Assembly (NCBI GenBank): GCA_021804485.1
Contig: JAJZHM010000003.1
Coordinates: 1-49,421 of the forward strand
Origin: Pseudomonadota bacterium
Lineage (GTDB): Bacteria > Pseudomonadota > Gammaproteobacteria > Pseudomonadales > Moraxellaceae
Reading direction: 5' to 3'
DNA length: 49,421 bases
Both the position numbers and the translations under genes were made by a program. Position 1 is the stretch's first letter, and every line of letters begins with the position of its first letter. Below the pieces are notes generated by a model. The model saw only the letters and a program-made list of their open reading frames with translations, had not been told where the DNA came from and made no database searches. Below are positions 9,004-19,040 of this stretch, piece after piece.

Positions 9004-9615
9004 ATGAATCCAAAAACCTTTTATGTCGCGTCAGCCCGGGAGCGCCGACAACTGTTGAGGAGCCGGGTCGGGAACATACGGGTCCAATGCACGATCCTTG
9101 AGCCCGATTGCATTCATCTTGACCCTTATGATCCATCCCTGCACCTGTCCAACGGCATGGAATTGATGCAGAATCTCGCCGGTGTCGAAGTTGAACTTAG
9201 ACACCTGACGCGACTGCTTGCCTTGGAAGAGTCACGCCCCCTTCTGCATTACCTGCAACTTCTGGATAAAAAAATCCAGCTGATTGCTCAAGCCATCGTA
9301 CCAGAAGTCACCCAGTCACCGATCGAGTTGATCAACATCAGCGAGGGTGGTCTGCGTCTTTCTCATCCCTTGGCACTATCCGTGGGCACTGTACTTCATC
9401 TTCTCCTGCAAGGTCGTGATTCCGGAATATTGATCAGCTCCATTGGCGAGGTTGTCCACTTATCCAGCGCAGAAGACCAGCACACACTCGGCATCCGCTT
9501 TACCGCACTCAGAGAAGTTGATCGCCAGACAATTTGTCGTCTGGTTATTCGCCAAGGACTGGAACAGCAATCCAAGGTGCATCATAATAAAGCAGATCGG
9601 GAGAAAATGTCATGA
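9004..9615 (+). CDS. PilZ-domain protein (probable c-di-GMP effector)
   Basis: A 203-residue cytoplasmic protein transcribed divergently from the lol/msbA operon, only 41 bases away. The C-terminal half resembles a PilZ domain: SPIELINISEGGLRLSHP carries the N-x-S-x-x-G core, followed by GTVLHLLLQ and HTLGIRFTALREVDRQTI. The N-terminal half has basic RERRQLLRSR (candidate arginine motif) and a long helical stretch around RHLTRLLALEESRPLLHYLQ. A PilZ gene at the same place beside lolCDE is known in Pseudomonas, which supports the call. Ligand binding is inferred and the target unknown. The window also encodes a GGDEF enzyme. The ATG at 9004 has no strong Shine-Dalgarno; a start 18 bases upstream is possible. 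Confidence 0.75.
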   Translation: MNPKTFYVASARERRQLLRSRVGNIRVQCTILEPDCIHLDPYDPSLHLSNGMELMQNLAGVEVELRHLTRLLALEESRPLLHYLQLLDKKIQLIAQAIVPEVTQSPIELINISEGGLRLSHPLALSVGTVLHLLLQGRDSGILISSIGEVVHLSSAEDQHTLGIRFTALREVDRQTICRLVIRQGLEQQSKVHHNKADREKMS

Positions 9616-9878
9616 ACTTCATTTCGTTCCACCACCTCTTTTCAAGAGTTTTAATCGTAACTTTACTCTTTTCCTCGTTCCTCACTTTTGCCATGGAGCT
9701 ACCTCAGCATGGTATGTCAAAAAGCAGGGTGTTGCAGGAGTTTGGTTCACCTACCCGAAAACTGCCCGCTGTTGGACAACCACCAATCAGCCGCTGGGTC
9801 TATGCCGACTATATTGTTTATTTTCAGGATGGCTACGTGATTAATGCCGTACTGACACACGACCCCGCTTCGCACTGA
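9612..9878 (+). CDS. Small exported protein with BamE/SmpA-like fold signature
   Basis: An 88-residue protein with a signal peptide (FSRVLIVTLLFSSFLTFA, cleaved near residue 27). The mature part reads MSKSRVLQEFGSPTRKLPAVG, then ISRWVYADYIVYFQDGYVINAVL. The pattern 'G-M-x-x-x-x-V-x-x-x-x-G-x-P' plus a tryptophan-tyrosine strand is typical of BamE/SmpA-like beta-lactamase-inhibitor-fold proteins. There is no lipobox cysteine, so it is probably periplasmic. It overlaps the PilZ gene by 4 bases and is followed 8 bases later by the phosphodiesterase gene, suggesting one transcript. Exact function is unknown. Confidence 0.75.
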   Translation: MNFISFHHLFSRVLIVTLLFSSFLTFAMELPQHGMSKSRVLQEFGSPTRKLPAVGQPPISRWVYADYIVYFQDGYVINAVLTHDPASH

Positions 9879-9886
9879 ATCATCCC

Positions 9887-10627
9887 ATGCTGATTATTGG
9901 ACATCGAGGTGCCCGGGGGGAAGCCCCGGAAAATACCCTGAGCGGATTTAATTATTTGCGCCATACCGGTATTCTGCGTGTGGAACTGGATATTCAGGTC
10001 GCAGCTGATGGTGAACTAGCGGTCATTCATGACCGCAACACGTTTCGAACCACCGGACATGATGCCCCTGTTGCCAAACAAAGCCTGCATCAACTTGCAT
10101 CGCTCAATGCCTGCCATGCCCTCTTTCCGCAGTGGCCCGAGTCAGATGGTATTCCGGGGCTCATTGACGTCATGCGTACGTTACAGGATTTCGAGCATAT
10201 CCAGTTTGAGGTCAAGGCCGAGCATAGCCATGAGATTGAAGCGGTCATTGCTCAGCTTCCTCACCTGATTGAACACTTTGATCTGGTTGAGCGCTGTATT
10301 TCGACCTCCTTTAACCCGCTTTATCTTCAGGCTCTGCGACAAGACGCCCCCCATATTCGCCGAGGCCTGCTGATTGAAAAAAATCGTTACCCTACAAAGG
10401 ATGGGGTATCACTTGCCCGACATCTCGGTTGTGTCAGTATTGGTCCACACCAGGAACTTTGCACTGCTGAACTGGTTGAAATGGCTCATGAAGCGCGTCT
10501 GATGGTTTCTACCTGGACCGTCAATAATCCTGAACGCATGCGCGAACTGAATCAGCTCGGCATACATTCCATCATTACCGACTTTCCGTGTCTTGCGCAG
10601 CAGGAACAGGGTGTTTCAAGGTCGTGA
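9887..10627 (+). CDS. Glycerophosphodiester phosphodiesterase family protein
   Basis: A 246-residue GDPD-fold enzyme without a signal peptide, so cytoplasmic (UgpQ-like rather than periplasmic GlpQ). The catalytic/metal motif HRGARGEAPENT (residues 6-17) is followed by VELDIQVAADGELAVIHDRN with the paired Glu/Asp and the second catalytic His. QFEVKAE supplies the third acidic ligand and VSTWTVNNPERM the C-terminal strand. It would hydrolyse glycerophosphodiesters to glycerol-3-phosphate and an alcohol. It is the third gene of the PilZ unit, and its 3' end overlaps the convergent START-domain gene by 53 bases. Pseudomonas carries a similar gene next to its PilZ/lol cluster. Confidence 0.93.
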   Translation: MLIIGHRGARGEAPENTLSGFNYLRHTGILRVELDIQVAADGELAVIHDRNTFRTTGHDAPVAKQSLHQLASLNACHALFPQWPESDGIPGLIDVMRTLQDFEHIQFEVKAEHSHEIEAVIAQLPHLIEHFDLVERCISTSFNPLYLQALRQDAPHIRRGLLIEKNRYPTKDGVSLARHLGCVSIGPHQELCTAELVEMAHEARLMVSTWTVNNPERMRELNQLGIHSIITDFPCLAQQEQGVSRS

Positions 10628-11288
10628 TTTCCTGTATACCCGGAAAGCGAGCACCCTGATAACGCACCCTGAGAATCTGGCGTTGCATATTCCTCAGACT
10701 CCCGAAGGGCAGATCAGTGACCACCAGATTAACTGCCCAATCAGGAACAACGCCACCTGGCAAGCCAAAACCAGTAAACGTAACCGCAACCCGCCCATCC
10801 TGTTCAGGCGTAAACACCCATTCCGTAGTCATCTTGGGCATACGGACACATCCTTGGGACAAGCCCTCCCCCCCATCAACAGTATCACTGTGGACAGTTA
10901 CAACACCTGTTTTCATATCCTGTCTAAACGTGGTATGCAACCATGCATCCCGATCCCGAAATGGCCACGGGGAATGCAACTGCATATAAACATTGAAATC
11001 TTGATCATCAATGGTCTGGGTAATCGTAACCCGTTTGATGCGGTGCATCCATACCGGTATGTTTTCCGTATCCTGAACAAGCGCCACCAATGACTGCAGC
11101 CGGGCATGGACCTTCATCTGCCCCCTAAAGGCCATAACATTGGTGCCCAGCATAGGTCGCACATCAATGCGAATGCCATCCTGATCGACCACTTGCTGCC
11201 AGGGACCAATAGGTTGATCCCATGAAGCCGATGCGGGCAAAACGGATATACAAAACAGAAAAACAGCTAACAAACCATAAAGACGCAT
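10575..11288 (-). CDS. Exported START-domain (lipid-transfer-like) protein
   Basis: About 237 residues from the inner ATG at 11288, which begins directly at a signal peptide (MRLYGLLAVFLFCISVLPASAS). A start 33 bases upstream is possible. The mature protein fits a START/SRPBCC fold. It has GIRIDVRPMLGTNVMAFRGQMKVHA in pieces, LVALVQDTENIPVWMHRIKRV, and WPFRDRDAWLHTTFRQD, the conserved 'WPF-x-x-RD' segment of bacterial START proteins. It would sit in the periplasm and bind a hydrophobic ligand; the ligand is unknown. It overlaps the convergent phosphodiesterase gene at the 3' end. Confidence 0.85.
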   Translation of the reverse strand: MRLYGLLAVFLFCISVLPASASWDQPIGPWQQVVDQDGIRIDVRPMLGTNVMAFRGQMKVHARLQSLVALVQDTENIPVWMHRIKRVTITQTIDDQDFNVYMQLHSPWPFRDRDAWLHTTFRQDMKTGVVTVHSDTVDGGEGLSQGCVRMPKMTTEWVFTPEQDGRVAVTFTGFGLPGGVVPDWAVNLVVTDLPFGSLRNMQRQILRVRYQGARFPGIQEITTLKHPVPAAQDTESR

Positions 11289-11376
11289 ACTGTACATCCG
11301 AAGTTCATTCGTTGACATCATCGACTTATATGGCTTCGATGGTCAAGTCACGTTATACAACAGAACTGTATCGGGA

Positions 11377-12114
11377 TTATTGATGAGCGAAGAGATAGAC
11401 ATAGAGATTCGTTTGCAGAACTCCCTTAATTGTAAGGACCTGATCCGGATGCCCGTCAGGGATCTCGAAGGAGTTACTGATCAACAAACTTCCCTTGTGT
11501 CCCTGCTGACTGAACTGGTCGCCAAGCTCTCGCATGGGCTCAGGGGATAAAAAACAATAAATTACGTCAGCCTGATTGATGGGGGCCTGCCAAAAACTGC
11601 TGCGAAAAATCTCAACATTGGCGCAATCCCGACATCGCCATTGTGCCAACAGCCAAGGAATCAGCGCCAACTCAAATCCCTTGAAACCCCAACCTGGGTA
11701 TCGTTTTGATAAATAAGCTAATACCCGCCCATCACCGCAACCCAGATCAAAAAAAACACCCTGATTTTGCGGCATTAGTGTAGCAAGTACGGTCAGTACC
11801 TCATAAGAAGAAAAATACAAGGGAACCCGATCACGATCTGTACGACCCTGCACCAAAAAAACAACCAGAGCCATCAACCCATACCCCATTGGCGAAATCG
11901 GATACAACAGGGCAATACTGCAAAACAGGCTAAGGAGCAGATGCATCCCCAGCCATGATCGCGGACCCGGCCGACGTATCCACCAATAAACCAGCAAGAG
12001 AATAATCTGAACAAGACCTGAAATGAATTGGGGAAACCGACTCCCAAAGCTAAGCAGCACAATCCAGACAGGTACACGAGTCACAGCCTGGATGAGCAGG
12101 ATACGCCATAACAC
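11377..12114 (-). CDS. Membrane-anchored class I SAM-dependent methyltransferase
   Basis: A 245-residue protein in two parts. Residues ~1-90 contain three to four hydrophobic helices (for example LLIQAVTRVPVWIVLLSFG and LVQIILLLVYWWI). Residues ~115-245 form a Rossmann methyltransferase with motif I VFFDLGCGDGRVLAYL, acidic motif II FKGFELALIPW, and a motif IV-like DVIYCFLSPEPM. The substrate is unknown. It lies 2 bases after motB and is probably co-transcribed, although no link to motility is known for such proteins. The MTase part resembles the DLGCGDGR-type enzymes that act on proteins or lipids, but the membrane anchor is not usual in the best-known ones. Confidence 0.8.
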   Translation of the reverse strand: MLWRILLIQAVTRVPVWIVLLSFGSRFPQFISGLVQIILLLVYWWIRRPGPRSWLGMHLLLSLFCSIALLYPISPMGYGLMALVVFLVQGRTDRDRVPLYFSSYEVLTVLATLMPQNQGVFFDLGCGDGRVLAYLSKRYPGWGFKGFELALIPWLLAQWRCRDCANVEIFRSSFWQAPINQADVIYCFLSPEPMRELGDQFSQQGHKGSLLISNSFEIPDGHPDQVLTIKGVLQTNLYVYLFAHQ

Positions 12115-12116
12115 AA

Positions 12117-13109
12117 CTAGAGTTTGCCGTTTTGTAACTGGTCCAGGGTCACACCCTGCTGGGTATCACCCATGCCAGAAAAAATCCCCGTCTCAGTGCT
12201 GCCATTCAACACGGTAATGCTAATGCGACGGTTTACCGGGTCAAAGACATTATCGGGATCATAAGGGACAGCATCGGCAAGACCAACAACCCTCAAAACC
12301 TTGTCCGGCTGCATCCCTCCGGCCAGCAGTTCACGGCGACAGGCATTGGCCCGATCCGAGGAAAGCTCCCAATTGCTGTACCCCAAACCCTGAATACTGC
12401 CGGCATAGGGCGCTGCATCCGTATGACCCGCAATGCTGATGCGATTAGGTACATTGTTAAGAAGACGGCCAATTTCATGCAACAAACTGACCGAATAGGG
12501 CTCAAGACGAGGAGAGCCGCTAGAAAACATCGGGCGGTTTTTCTTGTCCATGATCTGTATGCGCAGTCCTTCAGGAGTCATGCTGAGCTTGATCTGATCT
12601 TTCAGCTTGAGCAGATCCGGATTAGCCTGAATGACCTGTTCAATTTTCATCTCCAATTCCTGAAGTTGCTGCTTTTCCAGATGCTTCTGCTCCTCGGTCA
12701 TGGTTTTTTTCTGGTTCTGAGCTGCCTGCGCCTGCTTGATTTTGGAACTATTATCGGACTCAACTGCTTCCGGAGCCTTGTTACCGTGGGTATTGGGAAC
12801 TTCCTTGACCTTTTTACTGGAATCTCCGGTCGGCCTTGAAAGATCAGCACCGCCACCATCCATAATACTTTCCCGGTTCCCTGTGCCATTGGTGTTAAAG
12901 AGTGCTGCTTGGACAGTCGTGGAAAAGTATTCTGAAATACCACGCAATTTCGCTTGATTGACGGAAGAAAGCAGCCACATGAGCAGAAAAAAGGCCATCA
13001 TGGCAGTCACAAAGTCAGCATAGGCAATTTTCCATGCGCCACCGTGATGACCGTGACCACCCTTTTTGATTTTCTTGACAATAATCGGTCGTTGCGCGTC
13101 GATTCCCAT
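12117..13109 (-). CDS. motB: Flagellar stator protein MotB
   Basis: A 330-residue stator subunit. A basic N-terminus (KKIKKGGHGHHGGAWKIAYAD) leads to the single transmembrane helix FVTAMMAFFLLMWLL, with the proton-accepting Asp at residue 32 as in enteric MotB. A charged, Gln/Lys-rich linker (about 95-180) follows, then an OmpA-like peptidoglycan-binding domain with ISIAGHTDAAPYAG and SSDRANACRREL. It pairs with MotA to form the proton-driven torque generator. The gene starts 16 bases after motA. No flagellar structural genes occur in the window. Confidence 0.96.
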   Translation of the reverse strand: MGIDAQRPIIVKKIKKGGHGHHGGAWKIAYADFVTAMMAFFLLMWLLSSVNQAKLRGISEYFSTTVQAALFNTNGTGNRESIMDGGGADLSRPTGDSSKKVKEVPNTHGNKAPEAVESDNSSKIKQAQAAQNQKKTMTEEQKHLEKQQLQELEMKIEQVIQANPDLLKLKDQIKLSMTPEGLRIQIMDKKNRPMFSSGSPRLEPYSVSLLHEIGRLLNNVPNRISIAGHTDAAPYAGSIQGLGYSNWELSSDRANACRRELLAGGMQPDKVLRVVGLADAVPYDPDNVFDPVNRRISITVLNGSTETGIFSGMGDTQQGVTLDQLQNGKL

Positions 13110-13125
13110 GATTCAGGTCCTTATC

Positions 13126-13986
13126 TTACTTGCTACGCGCCTGTTTAACATGCTCTTCAAGCTCGGCAAATGATGGACGATCCGGAGAAAACAGAGCCTT
13201 ACGGCCAAATTCAACACAGGCCTGCGGAGCAGCCCCATTGACGCTGGCCATAAGAATCATCTTGATGCTTTTGTAAATTACGGCTTCATCCTCAAGACGG
13301 TGAGTCATTGCTGAGGCAATCGGTGCCACAAAACCATAAGAAAGCAGAATACCCAGAAAGGTACCAACCAGAGCATGGGCAATCAGAATACCCAGTTGGC
13401 TCGGTGGCAGAAAAAGCGACTCCATCACATGGACAACACCCATAACGGCCGCAACAATCCCGAAGGCCGGCATGCCGTCAGCGAGACCCTGAACTGCAGA
13501 AATTGGCGCATGGCCTTCGGTATGATGGGTATCAATTTCAAGGTCCATCAGATTTTCCATTTCCATGGGATTAATGTTGCCACTGACCATCATGCGCAAA
13601 TAATCGGAAATAAAATCCACAACGTGGTGATCCGCCAGAATCTTCGGATATTTTGAGAAAATCGGGCTGGCATGCGTATCCTCGATATCCGCTTCAATCG
13701 ACATCAGCCCTTCCTTACGGGCCTTGGAGAGGATCTCGAACAGGAGAGCAAAGAGTTCCATATACAAATCCTTGCCGAACTTGCCTCCCTTAAATACCGC
13801 TGGGACAGCCTTGGCAGCACCCTTCATTGGTTTGCCACCATTGCCACCCATAAAGGCACCAAAAGCACCACCAAAGATCATGACCAGTTCCAGTGGCTGA
13901 AACAGTGCCGCCAGATGCCCACCACCCATGGCATAGGCTCCGAAGATACTAAGCACAGTCAACACATAGCCAATGATCATAAACAT
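13126..13986 (-). CDS. motA: Flagellar stator protein MotA
   Basis: A 286-residue inner-membrane protein with the four-helix MotA plan. The N-terminus FMIIGYVLTVLSIFGAYAMGG is followed by LELVMIFGGAFGAFMGG, a large cytoplasmic loop, and the C-terminal pair MPAFGIVAAVMGVVHVM and LVGTFLGILLSYGFVAPI. The Pro-Ala-Phe-Gly motif carries the functional proline. The ATG at 13986 was chosen over one 24 bases upstream because GGAG lies about ten bases before it and it gives the usual MotA N-terminus. It precedes motB in an operon. Confidence 0.95.
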   Translation of the reverse strand: MFMIIGYVLTVLSIFGAYAMGGGHLAALFQPLELVMIFGGAFGAFMGGNGGKPMKGAAKAVPAVFKGGKFGKDLYMELFALLFEILSKARKEGLMSIEADIEDTHASPIFSKYPKILADHHVVDFISDYLRMMVSGNINPMEMENLMDLEIDTHHTEGHAPISAVQGLADGMPAFGIVAAVMGVVHVMESLFLPPSQLGILIAHALVGTFLGILLSYGFVAPIASAMTHRLEDEAVIYKSIKMILMASVNGAAPQACVEFGRKALFSPDRPSFAELEEHVKQARSK

Positions 13987-14542
13987 GCCGGATCTCCGAA
14001 TATCGAGCAACCTAGTTAATGTAGAACAAAAAAGGAAGTTTGCATCGTACCTAATAGCGGACTCATAGAAATAACATGTGTTTCAGACTTTAACTGTCCA
14101 GCCAATTTCCAGATACCTGCTTACTTGGCCTGTAGATTATCAGTTTGTGCCGTAATCTGCGCCACCATAACCTCCAACCTCTCACATGCCTGCCTATCCA
14201 TATCTGCTTGGAGTATCGACAAATCTCATGAGTACGACCGCATGAGGCACATGACCTTTTAGGAAGAAACCGTCTGGATGTACCGGTTGCCAATCGGACT
14301 TAAGCACTGGGACATCAAAAGATATGGCAAGGCTATGCCCAACGACACCTGACCCAAAAAATCGCAATCAAAAAGACTGATCCGTCAATGGAATCCATGC
14401 ATCATTCTTCATAGAAAAATAGCTATAACACACAGATATAAAGAGCAAATATTTTTTGGTCAGGATAGCCTAAAATAAATCTAAACTGCATAGGGACACA
14501 GCGGATTGTGGTGTAGCTATTTCCGCCCTGTTGTCGTGCTGC
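13987..14542. other. Intergenic stretch upstream of motA
   Basis: About 556 bases with no convincing gene. On the minus strand an open frame at 14194-14367 reads gene-like (SLAISFDVPVLKSDWQPVH and further) but has no plausible start, no recognised family and stops at both ends. It could be a gene remnant or chance. No sigma-28 flagellar promoter (TAAA with GCCGATAA) was recognised. The motA promoter must lie in the left part of this stretch. Confidence 0.4.
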
Positions 14543-14577
14543 AAAAAAAGAGGGCCGGACCATTTCGATCCAGCCCC
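14543..14577 (-). terminator. Rho-independent terminator after tRNA-Pro
   Basis: On the minus strand GGGCTGGA and TCCGGCCC form an 8-bp stem with one G-U pair around a 9-base loop, followed by TCTTTTTTT. It lies about 10 bases beyond the tRNA-Pro 3' end and should end that transcript. Confidence 0.75.
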
Positions 14578-14587
14578 AAAAAAGTAT

Positions 14588-14664
14588 TGGTCGGGGTGAG
14601 AGGATTTGAACCTCCGACCACCTGCACCCCATGCAGGTGCGCTACCAGGCTGCGCTACACCCCG
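14588..14664 (-). tRNA. tRNA-Pro(GGG)
   Basis: On the minus strand a 77-base cloverleaf starts CGGGGTG, pairing with CACCCCG at the 3' end. The anticodon stem CCTGC/GCAGG encloses loop ATGGGGT (anticodon GGG), and the T-arm contains GGTTCGAATCC. Discriminator A is followed by an encoded CCA. It reads CCC/CCU proline codons. It follows the merR-like gene, the order also seen after ihfA in Pseudomonas. Confidence 0.96.
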
Positions 14665-14734
14665 AACGAGGGCGGTATCATAGCTGAACCAAATCCATAT
14701 TCCAAGAGCAATCAACCAATTTTAAATAATTGAC

Positions 14735-15148
14735 TCAAAGTGCCAATATTTCCACAATCTGCTCAAGATCAACCAGCATGTTATGAATCAGCACAGGAAC
14801 CATATCAACATCATCGACAACCATTGTCTGCACTGGAATCCGGGCGGCATGTGAAGCTGACTGCACCACTTCCTGCTGCTTCTGTTCGCCCAGTTTCAAG
14901 CGAGCACCACCAATGGTATAACCCTGCTCGTAAAGGAGACCACGAATCTGACGAATCATCAGCACATCCTGACGCTGATAGTAACGCCGATTTCCCCTTC
15001 GTTTCACAGGCTTGAGTTGGTTAAACTCCTGCTCCCAGTAACGCAGTACATGAGGTTTAACGTCACACAACTCACTGACTTCGCCGATTGTAAAATAGCG
15101 CTTGCTCGGAATGTCCGGCAAAAGCGCATTATTCCCCGGTTCCAGCAT
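14735..15148 (-). CDS. MerR-family transcriptional regulator
   Basis: A 137-residue regulator. Its N-terminal winged helix is [21 protein letters not shown] (about 18-38), then [19 protein letters not shown], the MerR recognition and wing segment. A helical dimerisation part follows, but there is no C-terminal cysteine or metal-binding motif, so the effector is unknown. It overlaps the ihfA 3' end by 20 bases, so it is translated from the pheST-ihfA transcript. The same gene sits next to ihfA in Pseudomonas and many other gammaproteobacteria. Confidence 0.92.
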   Translation of the reverse strand: MLEPGNNALLPDIPSKRYFTIGEVSELCDVKPHVLRYWEQEFNQLKPVKRRGNRRYYQRQDVLMIRQIRGLLYEQGYTIGGARLKLGEQKQQEVVQSASHAARIPVQTMVVDDVDMVPVLIHNMLVDLEQIVEILAL

Positions 15149-15431
15149 ACATTTCCACTCTTTGCTTCAGCTTCTGTCCCGGACGGAAAGTCACAACCCG
15201 ACGGGCAGTAATTGGAATCTCTTCGCCCGTTTTGGGATTACGACCAGGGCGCTGCCTTTTGTCACGCAGTTCAAAATTGCCAAATCCCGACAATTTAATT
15301 GGGACATTCTCTTCAAGTGCCTGAGCCATTTCTTCAAAGAAAAGCTCAACCATTTCCTTGGCCTCACGCTTATTAATACCAACCTCATTAAAAAGGTGAT
15401 CTGCCATATCTGCTTTGGTTAAGGTTGCCAT
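15129..15431 (-). CDS. ihfA: Integration host factor subunit alpha
   Basis: A 100-residue DNA-bending protein. The helical N-terminus [21 protein letters not shown] is followed by [21 protein letters not shown], which includes the beta-ribbon arm with the intercalating proline, then [20 protein letters not shown]. It forms the IHF heterodimer with IhfB (not in this window) and acts in transcription, recombination and replication. Its location downstream of pheT is the classical one, 63 bases after the pheT stop. Confidence 0.96.
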   Translation of the reverse strand: MATLTKADMADHLFNEVGINKREAKEMVELFFEEMAQALEENVPIKLSGFGNFELRDKRQRPGRNPKTGEEIPITARRVVTFRPGQKLKQRVEMYAGTGE

Positions 15432-15494
15432 TCTACCACCCTATTTCTGTACTTGTCACAAGATCAACTATGATCAGTGTAGCACTGACCTTCT

Positions 15495-17852
15495 CTAACT
15501 GCGTAATTGCGCACCACAATTTAAGGAAACTGCCTCAAGAACCTGTTGCGACCACTGCTGTACTTCAACATCCGACAAGGTTCGATCCTGAGCCTGCCAG
15601 ACCAGTGCCCATGCCATGCTCCTGTGTCCCTCAGGAAGCCCCCTGCCCTGGTAGACATCAAAAAGTTCAATCGAGACCAGAAGATCACCAGCATGGTCAC
15701 GCATGATCTTTAAAAGATCTGCAGCAGCGATAGCTTGATCAACCACCAGGGCAAAATCACGACGTACCGCTGGAAAACGCGACAAGGGTTTGGCTCTGGG
15801 TCGAGTACAGGACAACACTGCCGCCATGTCCAGCTCAAACAGCCATATTGGTCCGCCTACATCAAAGATCTGCTCAAGATCAGGATGCAATCGTCCAAAC
15901 AACCCTACCGGTTCTTTGCCCAGAATGACCTCGGCTGATTGTCCTGGGTGCAAGGCCGGATGTGTAGCTTTAATCACTTGGCCATCAGGCAACAAGGTTT
16001 CCACAACCCCTTTGAGATCATAAAAATCATGAACCACTTTGGGATCTGTTGACCATCCGGACGCAAAACGGGGACCACACATTACACCCGCAAGGCGTTG
16101 CTCTTGCCTAAGTCCATCCAGACTGGGCACAAAGCGCAATCCGGACTCAAAGAGTCTGAGACGATCCTGCTGACGATTCTGGTTAAACTGAACTGTTGCG
16201 AGCAGGCCCGGCCAGAGGCTCGTGCGCATCACGGCCATATCTTGACTCATCGGGTTGGCAAGAGCCAATGGCTCCAAACCCGGATTGACAGCCTGCTGCA
16301 ATCGTCGATCTTGAAAACTGAAGGTCATGACTTCCTGAAAGCCCAAGGCCACCAACCGCTGCAAAACATGGGACAAGGATCGCTGCTGATCCGAAGCCAT
16401 ACCCAGTTCCAGACGTGATTGCGGGCGGCGAACGGGCAGATTCTGGTACCCATACACCCGCGCCAGTTCCTCAATAAGATCCACTTCCTCCTGCAGATCA
16501 AAACGCCATGATGGAGCTTCGATCTGCCAATTGCCCTGATCTTTGTGAACCTGCATGCCGAGACGGCTCAAGGTTGTTTCGATCAAGACAGGCTCAAGTT
16601 CAATCCCCAACATCCTGCTGACCTGTGAAGGACGCAGGGAGATTCGGGCGGCCTTAGGCAAAAGTGCATTTTGTTCAGCAATCCGGACGGGTCCAGCTTG
16701 TCCACCACAGATCTCAAGAACCAGTTGCGAAGCACGATGCATGGCTCGCTCTGGCAAACAGGGATCCACACCCCGTTCAAATCGATGTGCACTGTCGGTA
16801 CTCACTCCCAGCGAACGAGCCTTACCGGCAATGGCAGCAGGAGTGAAATGAGCCGCTTCCAGAATAATCGAGCCAGTCTGTTCATGCACCCCGGAGTCGC
16901 GCCCCCCGATAATACCGGCAACGGCCAGCACGTTTCGGGAATCGGCAATGACCATAGAATCAGGCTCAAGACTCCAGGTCTGTCCATTCAGGGCATGAAA
17001 GGACTCCCCGGAACGGGCCTGACGAACCAGCAAATCACCCTGGATCAGATCCGCATCAAAGGCATGCATGGGCTGACCAAGTTCCAGCATGACATAATTG
17101 GTTATATCCACCACCGGATGAATCAGACGTATCCCAGAACGTTCCAGCCGCTCACGCATCCAGGCCGGTGTCTGAGCACCCTGATTGATGCCTCGGATGG
17201 TTCGGGCCAGATAGCGCGGACATCCCGCTGCTTCCAGTTGAACTTCGGGGATGTCGTCAATGGCAGCAGCAACCATGATCGATTCTGGCTGCAGCAAGGT
17301 CGTCTGTGCCAGCACCGATACTTCACGAGCCAGCCCAAGGAGACTTAAACAATCACCTCGATTAGGCGTAATACCCAATTCGATGATGGCATCATCAAGA
17401 TGCAGATAATCAATCAGCAGCTGGCCAGGCTTCGCATCAGCACCAAGTTCCAGCAACCCCGCCCGGTCTTCGGAAAGCCCCAGTTCATCAGCACCGCACA
17501 GCATGCCTCGAGACAGCACGCCACGGACTTTGGCTTCTCGAATCGTTAAGCCTGGCAGCACTGCTCCTGGTCGGGCCAAAGGCACATGCACCCCTGGACG
17601 CACGTTGGCAGCACCACAGACAATCTGCCGAAGTTCTGCCTCTCCGTCATCAACCATGACCACATTAAGGCGGTCAGCATCCGGATGCTTTTCAACCTGA
17701 ACGACAAGGGCAACCACAACCTCGGAGAAAGATCCATCCAGACGTTTCCAGACATCGACTTCCAGTCCAGCCATGGTCAGGGCCTCACTCAGACGAGGTG
17801 CATCCCAGGCCACATCCACCATGCTTCTCAGCCACCGTTCACTGAACTGCAT
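15495..17852 (-). CDS. pheT: Phenylalanine--tRNA ligase beta subunit
   Basis: A 785-residue subunit of the alpha2-beta2 PheRS. Visible parts in order: an N-terminal region MQFSERWLRSMVDV; the EMAP/OB tRNA-binding domain (about 38-150, with HPDADRLNVVMVDDG and IVCGAANVRPG); B3/B4 editing region with RFERGVDPCL; B5 domain with ISLRPSQVSRMLG; and the C-terminal FDX-ACB domain starting near PLSRFPAVRRDFALVVD. It aids tRNA(Phe) binding and edits Tyr-tRNA(Phe). It begins 30 bases after pheS on the same transcript. Confidence 0.97.
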   Translation of the reverse strand: MQFSERWLRSMVDVAWDAPRLSEALTMAGLEVDVWKRLDGSFSEVVVALVVQVEKHPDADRLNVVMVDDGEAELRQIVCGAANVRPGVHVPLARPGAVLPGLTIREAKVRGVLSRGMLCGADELGLSEDRAGLLELGADAKPGQLLIDYLHLDDAIIELGITPNRGDCLSLLGLAREVSVLAQTTLLQPESIMVAAAIDDIPEVQLEAAGCPRYLARTIRGINQGAQTPAWMRERLERSGIRLIHPVVDITNYVMLELGQPMHAFDADLIQGDLLVRQARSGESFHALNGQTWSLEPDSMVIADSRNVLAVAGIIGGRDSGVHEQTGSIILEAAHFTPAAIAGKARSLGVSTDSAHRFERGVDPCLPERAMHRASQLVLEICGGQAGPVRIAEQNALLPKAARISLRPSQVSRMLGIELEPVLIETTLSRLGMQVHKDQGNWQIEAPSWRFDLQEEVDLIEELARVYGYQNLPVRRPQSRLELGMASDQQRSLSHVLQRLVALGFQEVMTFSFQDRRLQQAVNPGLEPLALANPMSQDMAVMRTSLWPGLLATVQFNQNRQQDRLRLFESGLRFVPSLDGLRQEQRLAGVMCGPRFASGWSTDPKVVHDFYDLKGVVETLLPDGQVIKATHPALHPGQSAEVILGKEPVGLFGRLHPDLEQIFDVGGPIWLFELDMAAVLSCTRPRAKPLSRFPAVRRDFALVVDQAIAAADLLKIMRDHAGDLLVSIELFDVYQGRGLPEGHRSMAWALVWQAQDRTLSDVEVQQWSQQVLEAVSLNCGAQLRS

Positions 17853-17882
17853 TTGTATTATCCTTAAGGCAAAGGTTCCGGC

Positions 17883-18957
<1,075 letters not shown>

Positions 18958-18964
18958 AGTACAT

Positions 18965-19009
18965 CGCCTATATCACTTCTTTGTACAGCACTTCTATGTT
19001 TAGCACTTC
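18965..19009 (-). repeat. Three tandem 15-base imperfect repeats in the pheS leader
   Basis: On the minus strand three consecutive 15-mers begin with the same block: GAAGTGCTAAACATA, GAAGTGCTGTACAAA and GAAGTGATATAGGCG. They fill the space just upstream of the attenuator hairpin. Their exact 15-base phase is seen directly. A role, such as protein binding or an alternative RNA structure, is conjecture. Confidence 0.7.
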
Positions 19010-19040
19010 GAGCCTTCGTGCATCAATTCAGGCAAGGAAC

